Part shown: piece after piece, positions 6,845 through 14,256 of the stretch
Position numbering within the stretch: position 1 is the stretch's first letter
How the letters are laid out: each line of letters begins with the position of its first letter
Origin: Dehalococcoidia bacterium LH_S1
GTDB lineage: Bacteria; Chloroflexota; Dehalococcoidia; SZUA-161; SpSt-899
Direction: 5' to 3'
DNA length: 19,491 nucleotides
Assembly: GCA_023660035.1 (NCBI GenBank)
Contig: JAGXOF010000008.1
Span: 1-19,491, forward strand
Notes under the pieces: generated by a model
Told to the model about the DNA's origin: nothing
What the model saw: the letters and a program-made list of their open reading frames with translations, nothing else
Database searches by the model: none
Program-made: the position numbers and the translations under genes

Positions 6845-7051
6845 TTATAATATTACACCCCCGCTCTGACCAATGTCAATGGTTGTTGTGTCCCGTCTCC
6901 CGGCATAGCTTTTTCCATTAACCTGTTCCGCTTGTCCATCAGGGACAACAACGGAAACTCCCCTCGCACTTCCACCGAGCCTCTCAAGCCCATCGATGGC
7001 TTCCTGCCATCCGACTTTATTTCTCCAAGATTCTTGCCTTCCTACTGACAA
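6845..7051 (-). CDS. doubtful small ORF between the promoter repeats
   Basis: A 68-codon frame runs from TTG 7051 to 6845. It reads MSVGRQESWRNKVGWQEAID at the start and contains TTTIDIGQSGGVIL at the end. Composition is protein-like but I recognise no family. It lies just downstream of promoter-repeat copy 2, whose transcription start would fall close to the TTG, so it could only be translated almost leaderless. It may equally be a remnant of an older gene, like the broken pilin next to it. No ribosome binding site is visible. Confidence 0.25.
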   Translation of the reverse strand: MSVGRQESWRNKVGWQEAIDGLERLGGSARGVSVVVPDGQAEQVNGKSYAGRRDTTTIDIGQSGGVIL

Positions 7052-7127
7052 CAGGAATAGTCTAACTCAGTGACCGAGGCGTGTCCATTACCCGAACGTT
7101 GTAATTTGGATAAACTTTCGAGTTATA
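7029..7127 (-). repeat. 99-bp direct repeat, copy 2 (orphan promoter copy)
   Basis: This second copy of the pilin promoter segment keeps the TTCGGGTAA element (7088-7096) and TGGACA (7082-7087). Its -10 box has changed from TAAACT to TAGACT (7059-7064). No intact pilin gene follows it. It faces the doubtful ORF at 6845-7051 and then copy 1. It probably marks a duplication in which the second gene was lost. Confidence 0.85.
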
Positions 7128-7224
7128 TTCTCCCTAACGAGGGGGAGTTATAAAGACACGAAGGGGATTAGTGTGGGGCATGTTTAATGGGTGAGCCAAA
7201 AGGGCGTTAAGTAACGGATAAAAA

Positions 7225-7258
7225 GTTACCCCGTTCGCCTTCAGGCGAACGGGGTAAC
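7225..7258 (-). terminator. intrinsic terminator after the broken pilin gene
   Basis: A 15-bp perfect stem (7225-7239 with 7244-7258) has a 4-nt loop. On the minus strand it is followed by TTTTTATCC, a classic Rho-independent terminator. It stops transcription coming from the lipoprotein gene and the pilin remnant. Confidence 0.88.
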
Positions 7259-7470
7259 CGAGGTATACTGAACGGCTCCGCTGGTGGCATTTCCATCATC
7301 CATGGCTCTATCCACCCCTTCGCATACCTTAGTAGGGACCTTTTCATAGTTGTGTTGAGTTGGTGGAGTTGCAGTCTATGCCGTACTCGCTCCATTCCAT
7401 GGGGAAGTTGCGGGTGTCCATGTAGGAGATGTTGTCATAGATAAGTGTATGCTGAAGCTTTGACGTAGAA
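7259..7470 (-). pseudogene. broken type IV pilin gene
   Basis: Two fragments on the minus strand, in different frames, resemble the intact pilin encoded at 6043-6612. Fragment one (about 7470-7363) reads ISYMDTRNFPMEWSEYG, against FSYYADTSEYPTEWSAND in the intact protein. Fragment two (about 7355-7259) reads NYEKVPTKVCEGVDRAMDDG, against RYNDVPEEVCEEVDAAMDDG. The leader, the hydrophobic helix (no GFTLIE motif) and about 45-50 central residues are missing, and a frameshift with an early stop separates the pieces. It therefore cannot make a pilin. The terminator directly after it is probably its original one. Together with promoter-repeat copy 2 it shows that this locus once held an extra pilin gene or has been rearranged. 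Confidence 0.75.
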
Positions 7471-7579
7471 AACAGGGCTAACACTCTGATTTAAGTGGGA
7501 CAGCACCCATGTTCAGGGGGATTGCTTCGTCCGCAGTATGCGGATGTTTTTGTCCCGAGTCGTCCATATGGTGGGCGTT

Positions 7580-10546
7580 CTAAGATCGCCCGGTATGCTC
7601 TGGATCGTGGCCGAACAGGGGCCATGGTGCCTCTGCCAGGCCCGGAGAGCCGGACTCAATGGCATAGAGTCTGTTATCGGTGGAGCCGATGTATACGGTT
7701 CCATCAGGGGCTATGACTGGGGAGGAATACATGATCGGTGCCTGAGTGTTAAAGGCCCAGATCCTTGTTCCATCAGGGTTCACGGCATATACCCGTCCGT
7801 CCCATGAGCCCACGTATATCGTACCGTCGGAGCCAATGGCCGGCGAGGAATAGATACCACTCCCGGTCTCGAATGTCCATTTCTGTGTCCCATCCGGGGT
7901 TATGGCATAGAGCCTCGCATCGCCGGAGCCCATGTACACGGTGCCGTCCGGGCCGATCACGGGAGATGAGTAAATGCCACTTCCCGTGGCAACTTCCCAT
8001 TTCTTTGTCCCCTGTTGTATTGCGTACAACTTGCCGTCCAGTGAGCCCACATAGACCGTGCCATCGGGGGAAACTATAGGTGAGGAGAAAATCTTGTTGC
8101 CTGTCTCGTACGACCACTTCTCGGTTCCATCTGGATTTAGTGCATAGAGGTGGTTATCCGCTGAGCCGATATAGATCGTGCCGTCGGGGCCAATGGCCGG
8201 TGAGGAATGAATATCGTCCCCTGTCTCGAATAACCACTTCTTCGTCCCGTTTGGACCTATTGCATATAGCTTGCCATCTTCCGAGCTGACGTATACAGTG
8301 CCATCCTCTCCTATCGCTGGAGAAGATGTGACCTTGCCGTCTGTTGAGAAAAACCACTCTTGTGTGCCACCGGAACTTATGGCATGGAGTTTGTTATCGT
8401 TTGAGCCGATGTAGATGGTACCGTCGGAGCCAATGGTCGGCGAGGAATAGATCCCGCTTCCGGTCTCAAAGTCCCACTTGTTTGTTCCGCTCGAACTTAT
8501 ACTGTAGAGGCTTCCGTCAAGTGACCCCACATAAACCGTGCCACCTGAGTCAATGGCTGGGGAAGACTGGACCATTGATCCTGTATTGAATGTCCATTTC
8601 TCTGTTCCTGGCCCGGTAGTAGCTGGTTGTTCCTCCGTGGGTTGTTCCTGAGATACTCCGCCAATGATGAGGTTATATGTGCCGGGCTCTGGCTTCGTGG
8701 TGATGAATTCTATTGCCTTCTCCTGGCCAGGGTTCAGGGTGACCGATTGCGTGTCGACCACCTCTCCGGCAATTGTCAGTTTAAGGTCGTACCTGCCTGA
8801 CTTCTCGCCGACATTTTTTACGGTAACCTGCATAATGACGGGGTCTCCGGGCTCTGCCGCGGATGGCACGAAGCTTATGTCCGTGACCTCGAACTGGGCT
8901 GGCTGCTCTTCTTCCGGCTCAGTGGTTGGGGTGGATGGCGTGGGAGTTGTTTCACACGGGACAATTGTAACAGTTTGCTCATGTACTGCTTTTGTTATCC
9001 CCAGGGTGTAGGTTCCGGGCTGCATCCTTGATACAGTGAATGAAAGATTGCTCTTCTCCCCTCCATCTAAAGTAATAGTCCTTGTCTCCTGCTTTCCTCC
9101 CCGTACTAGAAGGGATACGGTACACGTTCCACGCTTTTCGCCCACATTAACGACTGTGGCCTCAATGGTGGCGGATTGTCCTGGCAGAACCTCGGGTGGG
9201 GTAATGGTGAAGTCTCTGATCTCAAACTGAGCCGGACTCCGCTTAACCACGGTGAGGGTTTCCGAGAGATTGCCGAGGCTTACGGTGTGTTTGCCTGGCT
9301 CTGTTCTAACCACTGTGAAGGGTATTTCCCTTTCCTCCCCCTTCTCCAGAGTAAGTGATTTTGACCCCGCTGACTTCCCATCCACCAGGAGCTGGAAATT
9401 ATAGAAGGCTGCCCTTTCATCGGTGTTTACAACCGTGGCCTTGACGGTGGCTGGCTCTTCGAGTCCTACTTGGCGCGGAGTTACGGTAAGGTCCTTGACC
9501 TTGAATTTCGGGGCCTGCACCGTAAAGTCTCTCTCGCTTGTCCCGTGTGATAGCCTAACCGTGTATGTTTTTGGCTCGTCCATCGTTATCGTAAAGGAAA
9601 CGGTCTTTTCCTCGCCTGAACTCAGATGGATGGACCTGGTCTCCTTGGCCATGTCCTCCACGAAGAGCACTACAGAGCAAGATGCTGACATTTCACCTAT
9701 GTTGGCCACCCTTGCCTTGATAGTAACCGGCTCTCCACAGCAAGCTTGAGGAGGGTTTGCTGTGAGGTCGAGGATTTTGAACTTTGGGGTAACGACCTTG
9801 AATTCCCCCTCATCGGGGGGTGTGATAACCGTGAATTCTTTCTCCTCAGGCGGGGCAACTACCTGGAATGTCTGCTCTTCTATACCTTCCACAACCCTTA
9901 AAGTATAAGTAGCTCCTGCCTCTTTTTGCACTGTGAAGGATGCCTCTTTCTCCACTCCGGGCTCAAGGGTCAGCGATTCTCTCGCTTTGCTCTCTTCCCC
10001 AACCAGGAGTCCCAGTTCACAGCTTCCGCGCTCCCCGCCAACGTTGGCAACGTTTCCTGTGACAACCACCAGCCTCTCAGGCTCCTCCTCGGATGGTGTG
10101 GCGGTAACGTCAGTGACTATAAAGCGCGCGGCCTCAGGCTTCTGAGGGGGCGTGGCTGGCTGAGGTGCAGCCACTGTAAGGCTTTGCGAGAGGCGTCCTG
10201 CCTCTACCATATATTTTCCTGGATCGTTCAATTTGGTGGTAAAGCTGAAGGTCTTCTCTTCCCCAGCGGCTAGCTCTATTGATTTTGCCGCCTCTGTTTT
10301 GCCGCCGACGAAAAGCTCCAGGTCGTATGTTCCCGCTTCTTCGCCGGAATTGACCACTGTGACTTCCACAGTTGCCGGCTGATCGGGTGTGACCTCGGCC
10401 GGGGTAACAGTCAGCTCGGCCACTGCACATTCACTTGCTTTTTGGGTCTGAGGCGCTGCCGATTCCTCAAGAGATGTACATCCTGAGGGGACACACACAG
10501 CCAAGAAAAGCGAGAGCATAAGAACGGCTGATATAATCTGTTTCAT
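7580..10546 (-). CDS. lipoprotein with six CARDB-like domains and an eight-repeat PQQ-type propeller
   Basis: This 988-aa protein has a signal peptide (MKQIISAVLMLSLFLAVCVP) and a probable lipid-attachment cysteine C23 in PSGC, so it should sit on the outer face of the membrane. Residues 41-126, 141-231, 255-344, 347-435, 440-530 and 551-632 are six CARDB-like immunoglobulin-fold repeats, each with a TP..V...PATV...VVN.GE pattern. A P/T/E-rich linker (531-550) precedes the last. Residues 651-963 are eight propeller repeats of 39-40 residues, each starting with W (651, 691, 731, 771, 811, 850, 890, 930) and containing SSPxIgxDGTvYvGSxDxxLYAI. The protein ends in APWPLFGHDPEHTGRS, a common tail of such propellers. 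No enzyme motif is seen, so binding or adhesion is likelier than catalysis; that is inference. CGAGG lies 7 nt before the ATG. Its promoter shares an element with the pilin genes. Confidence 0.9.
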   Translation of the reverse strand: MKQIISAVLMLSLFLAVCVPSGCTSLEESAAPQTQKASECAVAELTVTPAEVTPDQPATVEVTVVNSGEEAGTYDLELFVGGKTEAAKSIELAAGEEKTFSFTTKLNDPGKYMVEAGRLSQSLTVAAPQPATPPQKPEAARFIVTDVTATPSEEEPERLVVVTGNVANVGGERGSCELGLLVGEESKARESLTLEPGVEKEASFTVQKEAGATYTLRVVEGIEEQTFQVVAPPEEKEFTVITPPDEGEFKVVTPKFKILDLTANPPQACCGEPVTIKARVANIGEMSASCSVVLFVEDMAKETRSIHLSSGEEKTVSFTITMDEPKTYTVRLSHGTSERDFTVQAPKFKVKDLTVTPRQVGLEEPATVKATVVNTDERAAFYNFQLLVDGKSAGSKSLTLEKGEEREIPFTVVRTEPGKHTVSLGNLSETLTVVKRSPAQFEIRDFTITPPEVLPGQSATIEATVVNVGEKRGTCTVSLLVRGGKQETRTITLDGGEKSNLSFTVSRMQPGTYTLGITKAVHEQTVTIVPCETTPTPSTPTTEPEEEQPAQFEVTDISFVPSAAEPGDPVIMQVTVKNVGEKSGRYDLKLTIAGEVVDTQSVTLNPGQEKAIEFITTKPEPGTYNLIIGGVSQEQPTEEQPATTGPGTEKWTFNTGSMVQSSPAIDSGGTVYVGSLDGSLYSISSSGTNKWDFETGSGIYSSPTIGSDGTIYIGSNDNKLHAISSGGTQEWFFSTDGKVTSSPAIGEDGTVYVSSEDGKLYAIGPNGTKKWLFETGDDIHSSPAIGPDGTIYIGSADNHLYALNPDGTEKWSYETGNKIFSSPIVSPDGTVYVGSLDGKLYAIQQGTKKWEVATGSGIYSSPVIGPDGTVYMGSGDARLYAITPDGTQKWTFETGSGIYSSPAIGSDGTIYVGSWDGRVYAVNPDGTRIWAFNTQAPIMYSSPVIAPDGTVYIGSTDNRLYAIESGSPGLAEAPWPLFGHDPEHTGRS
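7658..8596 (-). repeat. eight in-gene tandem repeats of about 120 bp (propeller blades)
   Basis: The propeller part of the lipoprotein gene is built from eight units of 120 bp (one of 117 bp). They share blocks such as GATGGTACC/GACGGCACG for the DGT motif and GGCGAGGAATA-like stretches for the SSP motif. Protein repeats are better conserved than DNA, so the repeats are old, but recombination between blades is possible. Confidence 0.85.
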
Positions 10547-10598
10547 TTTAGAACCTCGATTGCCCTGGGTTCAGTAGTACTTTTGCTTATTGTAACTC

Positions 10599-10636
10599 CT
10601 CTTTAATCCCTTTGGGAAGACTGTCAATAACCCGAA
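10599..10636 (-). promoter_or_regulatory. promoter with TTCGGGTTA element, CARDB-propeller gene
   Basis: On the minus strand TTCGGGTTA (10628-10636) abuts TTGACA (10622-10627). The -10 box is less clear: AAAGAG at 17 nt (10599-10604) or TAAAGA at 16 nt. Another candidate, TACAAT (10589-10594), lies further downstream. The site is in the 113-nt gap between the response regulator gene and the lipoprotein gene, so the latter can be transcribed independently of the pil operon. Confidence 0.55.
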
Positions 10637-10659
10637 AGTAGTATTTATCAGGGCCTGGC

Positions 10660-11307
10660 TCAAACCAGCCCCATTCTTATGGCGTAGTTCGTGGCCTCTG
10701 CGCGGTTCTTTATATGGAGCTTGTCCATGATGTTCCGCAGATGCACTTTGGCTGTATTTGTCGATATGAACAGTGCTTCCGCTATCTGTTTGTTGGTAAA
10801 GCCCTGGGCTACGTGTTGCAGTATCTCGACCTCCCTGGCGCTCAATGCCTGCTCCTGCCCCTCCCTGCGCTTGTCCCGGTACTTGAACTCGTTGAGCATC
10901 TTGCTGGCCATTGAGGGTGTTAACATCACGTCTCCCTCAGCGATGTGTATAACGGAGGAGATGAGTTCCTGGGGCGGGATATCTTTCAGAAGATATCCCT
11001 TGGCGCCATATCGAAGTGCATTGAAAAGGTCAGCATCTTCCTCAGATACTGTTAGCATCACAACACTGCACTCAGGCAGCTCCTTCTGTATCATAACCGT
11101 GGCATCAAGACCATTCATCCTTGGCATGCGAATATCCATTAGAACGATATCCGGGTTTAGCTCCCTGGCGAGGTCAACTCCCTCTTTCCCATCAAGAGCT
11201 TCACCGGCCACCTCAATCCTTTCACTTGTGGACAACGCTTCCTTAACTCCACGCCGGAACAGGGAATGGTCATCGACAAGCAAAACTTTGATCCGCTCTT
11301 CTTTCAT
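10660..11307 (-). CDS. NarL/LiaR-family response regulator
   Basis: This 215-aa protein has a receiver domain (1-125) with D12/D13, phospho-acceptor D58 (VLMDIRMPRMNG), T86 and K108. A LuxR-type helix-turn-helix follows (about 150-212: LSAREVEILQHVAQGFTNKQ, then IAEALFISTNTAKVHLRNIM). Its length is normal for the family. The ATG lies 3 nt after the stop of the kinase gene, and the GAGGTG ribosome binding site lies inside the end of that gene, so the two are translated together. The pair should form one two-component system. Such regulators bind short dyad sites next to promoters. The TTCGGG element before the lipoprotein gene, immediately downstream, and before two pilin genes is a natural candidate target, but nothing here proves it. 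Confidence 0.95.
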   Translation of the reverse strand: MKEERIKVLLVDDHSLFRRGVKEALSTSERIEVAGEALDGKEGVDLARELNPDIVLMDIRMPRMNGLDATVMIQKELPECSVVMLTVSEEDADLFNALRYGAKGYLLKDIPPQELISSVIHIAEGDVMLTPSMASKMLNEFKYRDKRREGQEQALSAREVEILQHVAQGFTNKQIAEALFISTNTAKVHLRNIMDKLHIKNRAEATNYAIRMGLV

Positions 11308-11310
11308 TGA

Positions 11311-12480
11311 TCACCTCTCCACAGGCAGACTTATCTTAACCTCGGTGCCCTTGTCCGTAGAGGAAATATAAAACCTGCCGCCAAGCTCTTCTACCCTTTC
11401 CTTCATTATACGCAGCCCGTGATGGTTAGTCCAGTCCTTGTCCTCTTGAGAGAAGCCACAGCCGTTGTCCTTGATGGTTATACCAAGCCACGCCTTCTCC
11501 TTTTGCATCCGTACCGATACCCAGCTCGCTTTCGCGTGCTTTCTTATGTTTGCCAGTGCTTCCTGAATCACGCGCAGGAGTTGTGTTGTGACGAAGGGTG
11601 GAAGGGCGAGCCTGGCGATGGAAGGGGAGAGCTTTGTCACGATGCCTGTTTGGTTGCGGAAGTCCTCCAGGCTTTTCTCTACCTCGGTGGTCAACTCCCC
11701 TTTCTGCGCCTGCCGTATATATAGGTTATTGACGGATTCCCGCACGTCTTTATAGGCGTCCTCGATAATTGATTTCATTTCCTCCACTTCTGTATTGCGG
11801 CGTTCTTCGTCGAGATCTCTCAAGCGATCTCCCAGCAGCTTTGCCTTCATGTTAAGATATGCGAGCTTCTGGACGGTGTCATCGTGCATCTCCCTTGCTA
11901 TCCTTTTCCGCTCATTGGATATTGCCTGTCCCTCTATGTGGCGGTGGACATTGATATTGGTTCGATAAGCGAGTACGGGGATAAGGAAGGCAGTGATTAC
12001 GTAGATTGCGACGGAGGTGATGAGATTGCCCTCCATAATGGAGACGAAGGTTTGTGTATACCCGAACAAGCTATGGGCGATTATGAGGCTGAGCGAGAAA
12101 ACACCCGCGGTGGGGAAAGACACCTTTGGTTCCAGCAAGAAGGCTGCAGCGATGATGGGGCATAGTGAATAGAGGAGGAATCCACTGTTCAAACCGCCTG
12201 TTAGTAACACCAGAACAATACAGATAAGCACATCACCGCCGAATATAAGGTAATTCCAGACATCCCTTTCATATATCCGGAGTGGGGCGAAGGCTTTGAA
12301 GATCGTGTAGGCTCCCAGGAGGGCAATGATCACATATAGATCGGTATTGATTTCCTCGGGAAAGGCGAGGAGGATAATCACAACCACCGCGATTACGTAG
12401 GCAAATAGGCGGTAGGCTGAGAGGAGCTCATAGGCCCTCTTTTCGTAAGGAAGATCTCCCCATTTCAGTCCGAGTTTCAT
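11311..12480 (-). CDS. LiaS/DesK/NarX-type sensor histidine kinase
   Basis: This 389-aa membrane sensor has five or six hydrophobic segments between about residues 20 and 172. Then come a HisKA_3 dimerisation helix with phospho-acceptor H199 (KRIAREMHDDTVQKL) and an ATPase domain with N311 (ANIRKHAKA), DNGCG 338-342 and GLRIMKER 355-362. It has no large extracellular domain, so it probably senses a membrane state or a ligand inside the bilayer, as LiaS and DesK do. I start it at ATG 12480, preceded by AGGGGGG. The longer frame begins with TTG at 12513 and would overlap the peptidase gene by 14 nt. It is 19 nt downstream of the prepilin peptidase gene and 3 nt before its regulator gene, so it is part of the pilus operon. 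This points to a dedicated control circuit for the pilus. Confidence 0.93.
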   Translation of the reverse strand: MKLGLKWGDLPYEKRAYELLSAYRLFAYVIAVVVIILLAFPEEINTDLYVIIALLGAYTIFKAFAPLRIYERDVWNYLIFGGDVLICIVLVLLTGGLNSGFLLYSLCPIIAAAFLLEPKVSFPTAGVFSLSLIIAHSLFGYTQTFVSIMEGNLITSVAIYVITAFLIPVLAYRTNINVHRHIEGQAISNERKRIAREMHDDTVQKLAYLNMKAKLLGDRLRDLDEERRNTEVEEMKSIIEDAYKDVRESVNNLYIRQAQKGELTTEVEKSLEDFRNQTGIVTKLSPSIARLALPPFVTTQLLRVIQEALANIRKHAKASWVSVRMQKEKAWLGITIKDNGCGFSQEDKDWTNHHGLRIMKERVEELGGRFYISSTDKGTEVKISLPVER

Positions 12481-12499
12481 TCCCCCCTGTCCCTGCGAA

Positions 12500-13297
12500 T
12501 CAGAACAGTCCAATATACCAATCGATGATGTATCCTCCCCATAGCAGTGTAGCGAATGTGCCCAGGCAGAGAAATGGTCCGAAGGGTATGGCCTCTTTTC
12601 GCCCTTTGCGCCTGAGAATCAGCATGCCAGCGGCTGAAAGCCCGCCCAGGACTATTGCGATGCCCAGAGCTACCAGTATCAAGGGCAGGCCAGTCATAAA
12701 GCCCATAACGGCGGCGAGCTTCACGTCCCCCCACCCCATCCCCTCCCGCGCCACCAGGGTAATTGCACTAAAGATAACAAAGCCAAGGCACCCGCCCGCT
12801 AGAGCGCTAATGACCGCCGCGAGATGGGGCGATCCAACCGCCCCTAGCCACACACTCTCCTGTAACGGCAGATATATCGCGGAGAGCCCCAGACAAACAG
12901 GAAGCGCAGGATAGGTTATCTTGTTGGGGATGATACCGTGTTCGAGGTCTATTATCGCGATGGCTATTACTATAAGGGTATAGAAGGCCGTTATCCCCCA
13001 GTAGGCCGTGCCACCGTAGTAGAGGAAAAGCCCGAGGAAGAGGGCTCCGGTTGCAGCTTCGATAACAAGGGTGCGCAGGGGTATATATGCCCCGCAGTAC
13101 CGGCAATGCCCCCGAAACCAGATGTAGCTCAGGATCGGCACCATGTCCCAGGCGCGTAGTTTCCGCTTGCATGCGGGACAATGGGACGGCGGGTTTGTTA
13201 TCGATTGCTCCCGGGGTACCCGGTCAATGACTACGTTGAGGAAGCTTCCTACGGAAGCCCCGAAAATGAAGATGATAAAGTAGATAAAATACATCAT
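12500..13297 (-). CDS. pilD: prepilin peptidase / N-methyltransferase (PilD/GspO family)
   Basis: This 265-aa polytopic inner-membrane aspartate protease cuts the leader from class III signal prepilins and methylates the new N-terminus. The N-terminal part has GSFLNVVIDRVPR and two CxxC pairs, C40/C43 and C65/C68, the zinc motif of bifunctional enzymes. The catalytic aspartates are D117 (IIDLEHGIIPNK) and D191 (GMGWGDVKLA). About seven hydrophobic segments follow the cysteine domain. Its substrates are probably the five prepilins encoded downstream, four with G-F/Q-T-L-x-E sites and one with a divergent G-Q site. The ATG overlaps the end of the pilM-like gene by 4 nt. A second ATG follows immediately at 13294, so the start is uncertain by one codon. 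Confidence 0.96.
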   Translation of the reverse strand: MMYFIYFIIFIFGASVGSFLNVVIDRVPREQSITNPPSHCPACKRKLRAWDMVPILSYIWFRGHCRYCGAYIPLRTLVIEAATGALFLGLFLYYGGTAYWGITAFYTLIVIAIAIIDLEHGIIPNKITYPALPVCLGLSAIYLPLQESVWLGAVGSPHLAAVISALAGGCLGFVIFSAITLVAREGMGWGDVKLAAVMGFMTGLPLILVALGIAIVLGGLSAAGMLILRRKGRKEAIPFGPFLCLGTFATLLWGGYIIDWYIGLF

Positions 13298-14256
13298 GAC
13301 GATTTCAGAGCAAGTCCGATGTTTACCATCATGGAAGCCACTGGTAACTCCTCGGGCAGAGCTGCTACAGGCTTTGCTTCATATGTGGAATGACCGGTGG
13401 TCTCCTCCACAGCTCTGGACAGTTCTAGGTTGGAGGCAAGCGACCCCGAGAGATAGACAGGTACCTCAGGGGGAAGTGCCTCTCTCCGACTGGTATTGTA
13501 GAAGCTAACGGTCCGCTCTATCTCTCCTGCCACCCACTCGGCATCATCCCCGGAAAGTGACTCCTCACTGAAATGGCTCCTCATAACTGCGGGGATGTTA
13601 TCCCCAAGGATTATAACATCCAGGGTGTTCAGTTCCACATGGGCAATAATCGCAGGACTCTGGTTAATGGCCCTTGCCAAAGCCAGCGGCGCGGTATCGA
13701 AGCTCACCGGCTTGAGCTCCGCCATTCTCAGGGTCCTGATGAGCGAGTCAACGGCGAATTTGGGCACCGCCAGTGTGAAAAAGGACCCTTCTTCCTGGGG
13801 CAAGGCCTGCCAGTAGAGGTAGTTCTCCTCCAGCGATACCGCCGTTAGCCTCCTGACTTCCCTGGGAATGGCAACCTCAGAGTCGACATCCTTTCCGTAC
13901 GGAAGAGAAATGACCCTCGATATCGAGTCCATGCCGGACAGTGCCGCAACTACCTTGTTCCCCTTTAGCCCCCGACTGGTTATTGCGTTCTGGATGACCC
14001 TGGCCACTGCCCCTTCGTCGGCGATAAAGCCTCGGTTGACTAAAGCCGGACTGAAGGGGAAGTTTGCCCATCCGGTTACCTTCTTACCTGTGCAGGACAT
14101 GATCTTCAGCACCGAACCCTCAATGCTGAGTGTGAGTTTCTCTTGACTGAGAAATGGCAGTGTGGATGGCAGGCGCCCGCGTAGTCCCTGCCCGGTAAGT
14201 CCGGAGGGAAGGGACTTTTGCAGCCATGCCTTGATTTCCGAGCTACTTTTCATCAA
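13294..14256 (-). CDS. pilM: PilM-like actin-fold assembly protein
   Basis: This 320-aa cytoplasmic protein has no signal or membrane segment. The features are those of PilM: an early beta segment (LTLSIEGSVLKIMSC), VVAALSGMDSISRVISLP, and the middle section LPQEEGSFFTLAVPKFAVDS. The later blocks ELKPVSFDTAPLALARAI and VPVYLSGSLASN are the parts that build the actin-like nucleotide fold. PilM is usually a little longer (about 350-380 aa). In known systems it binds the N-terminal tail of PilN, and that INLLP tail is present in the gene at 14853-15413. Here the order is N, O, M rather than the common M, N, O. The start overlaps the pilO-like gene by 4 nt and the end overlaps pilD by 4 nt. Confidence 0.8.
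   Translation of the reverse strand: MMKSSSEIKAWLQKSLPSGLTGQGLRGRLPSTLPFLSQEKLTLSIEGSVLKIMSCTGKKVTGWANFPFSPALVNRGFIADEGAVARVIQNAITSRGLKGNKVVAALSGMDSISRVISLPYGKDVDSEVAIPREVRRLTAVSLEENYLYWQALPQEEGSFFTLAVPKFAVDSLIRTLRMAELKPVSFDTAPLALARAINQSPAIIAHVELNTLDVIILGDNIPAVMRSHFSEESLSGDDAEWVAGEIERTVSFYNTSRREALPPEVPVYLSGSLASNLELSRAVEETTGHSTYEAKPVAALPEELPVASMMVNIGLALKSS

Noticed and set aside
7530..7551. Hairpin TCCGCA-GTA-TGCGGA followed by T-rich sequence as a terminator
   Set aside because: The T-run is on the plus strand, where no gene is present; on the minus strand the hairpin is preceded by A residues and followed by no T-run, so it does not terminate the lipoprotein gene.
7658..8596. Regular ~120-bp repeats as a CRISPR or other array
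   Set aside because: The repeats stay in frame and encode propeller blades with W and DGT motifs; there are no unique spacers between identical repeats.
10691..11371. Plus-strand reading frame of 226 codons opposite the response regulator
   Set aside because: It is an antisense shadow of a clear NarL-family gene with all conserved residues.
12055..12064. CCCGAA sites inside genes (also near 5349 and 17846) as further copies of the TTCGGG element
   Set aside because: They lie within coding sequence, lack the dyad flanks and have no promoter-like hexamers in register.
12481..12513. Longer N-terminus for the LiaS-like kinase from TTG 12513
   Set aside because: It overlaps the peptidase gene and uses a rare start, while ATG 12480 has a purine-rich ribosome binding site.
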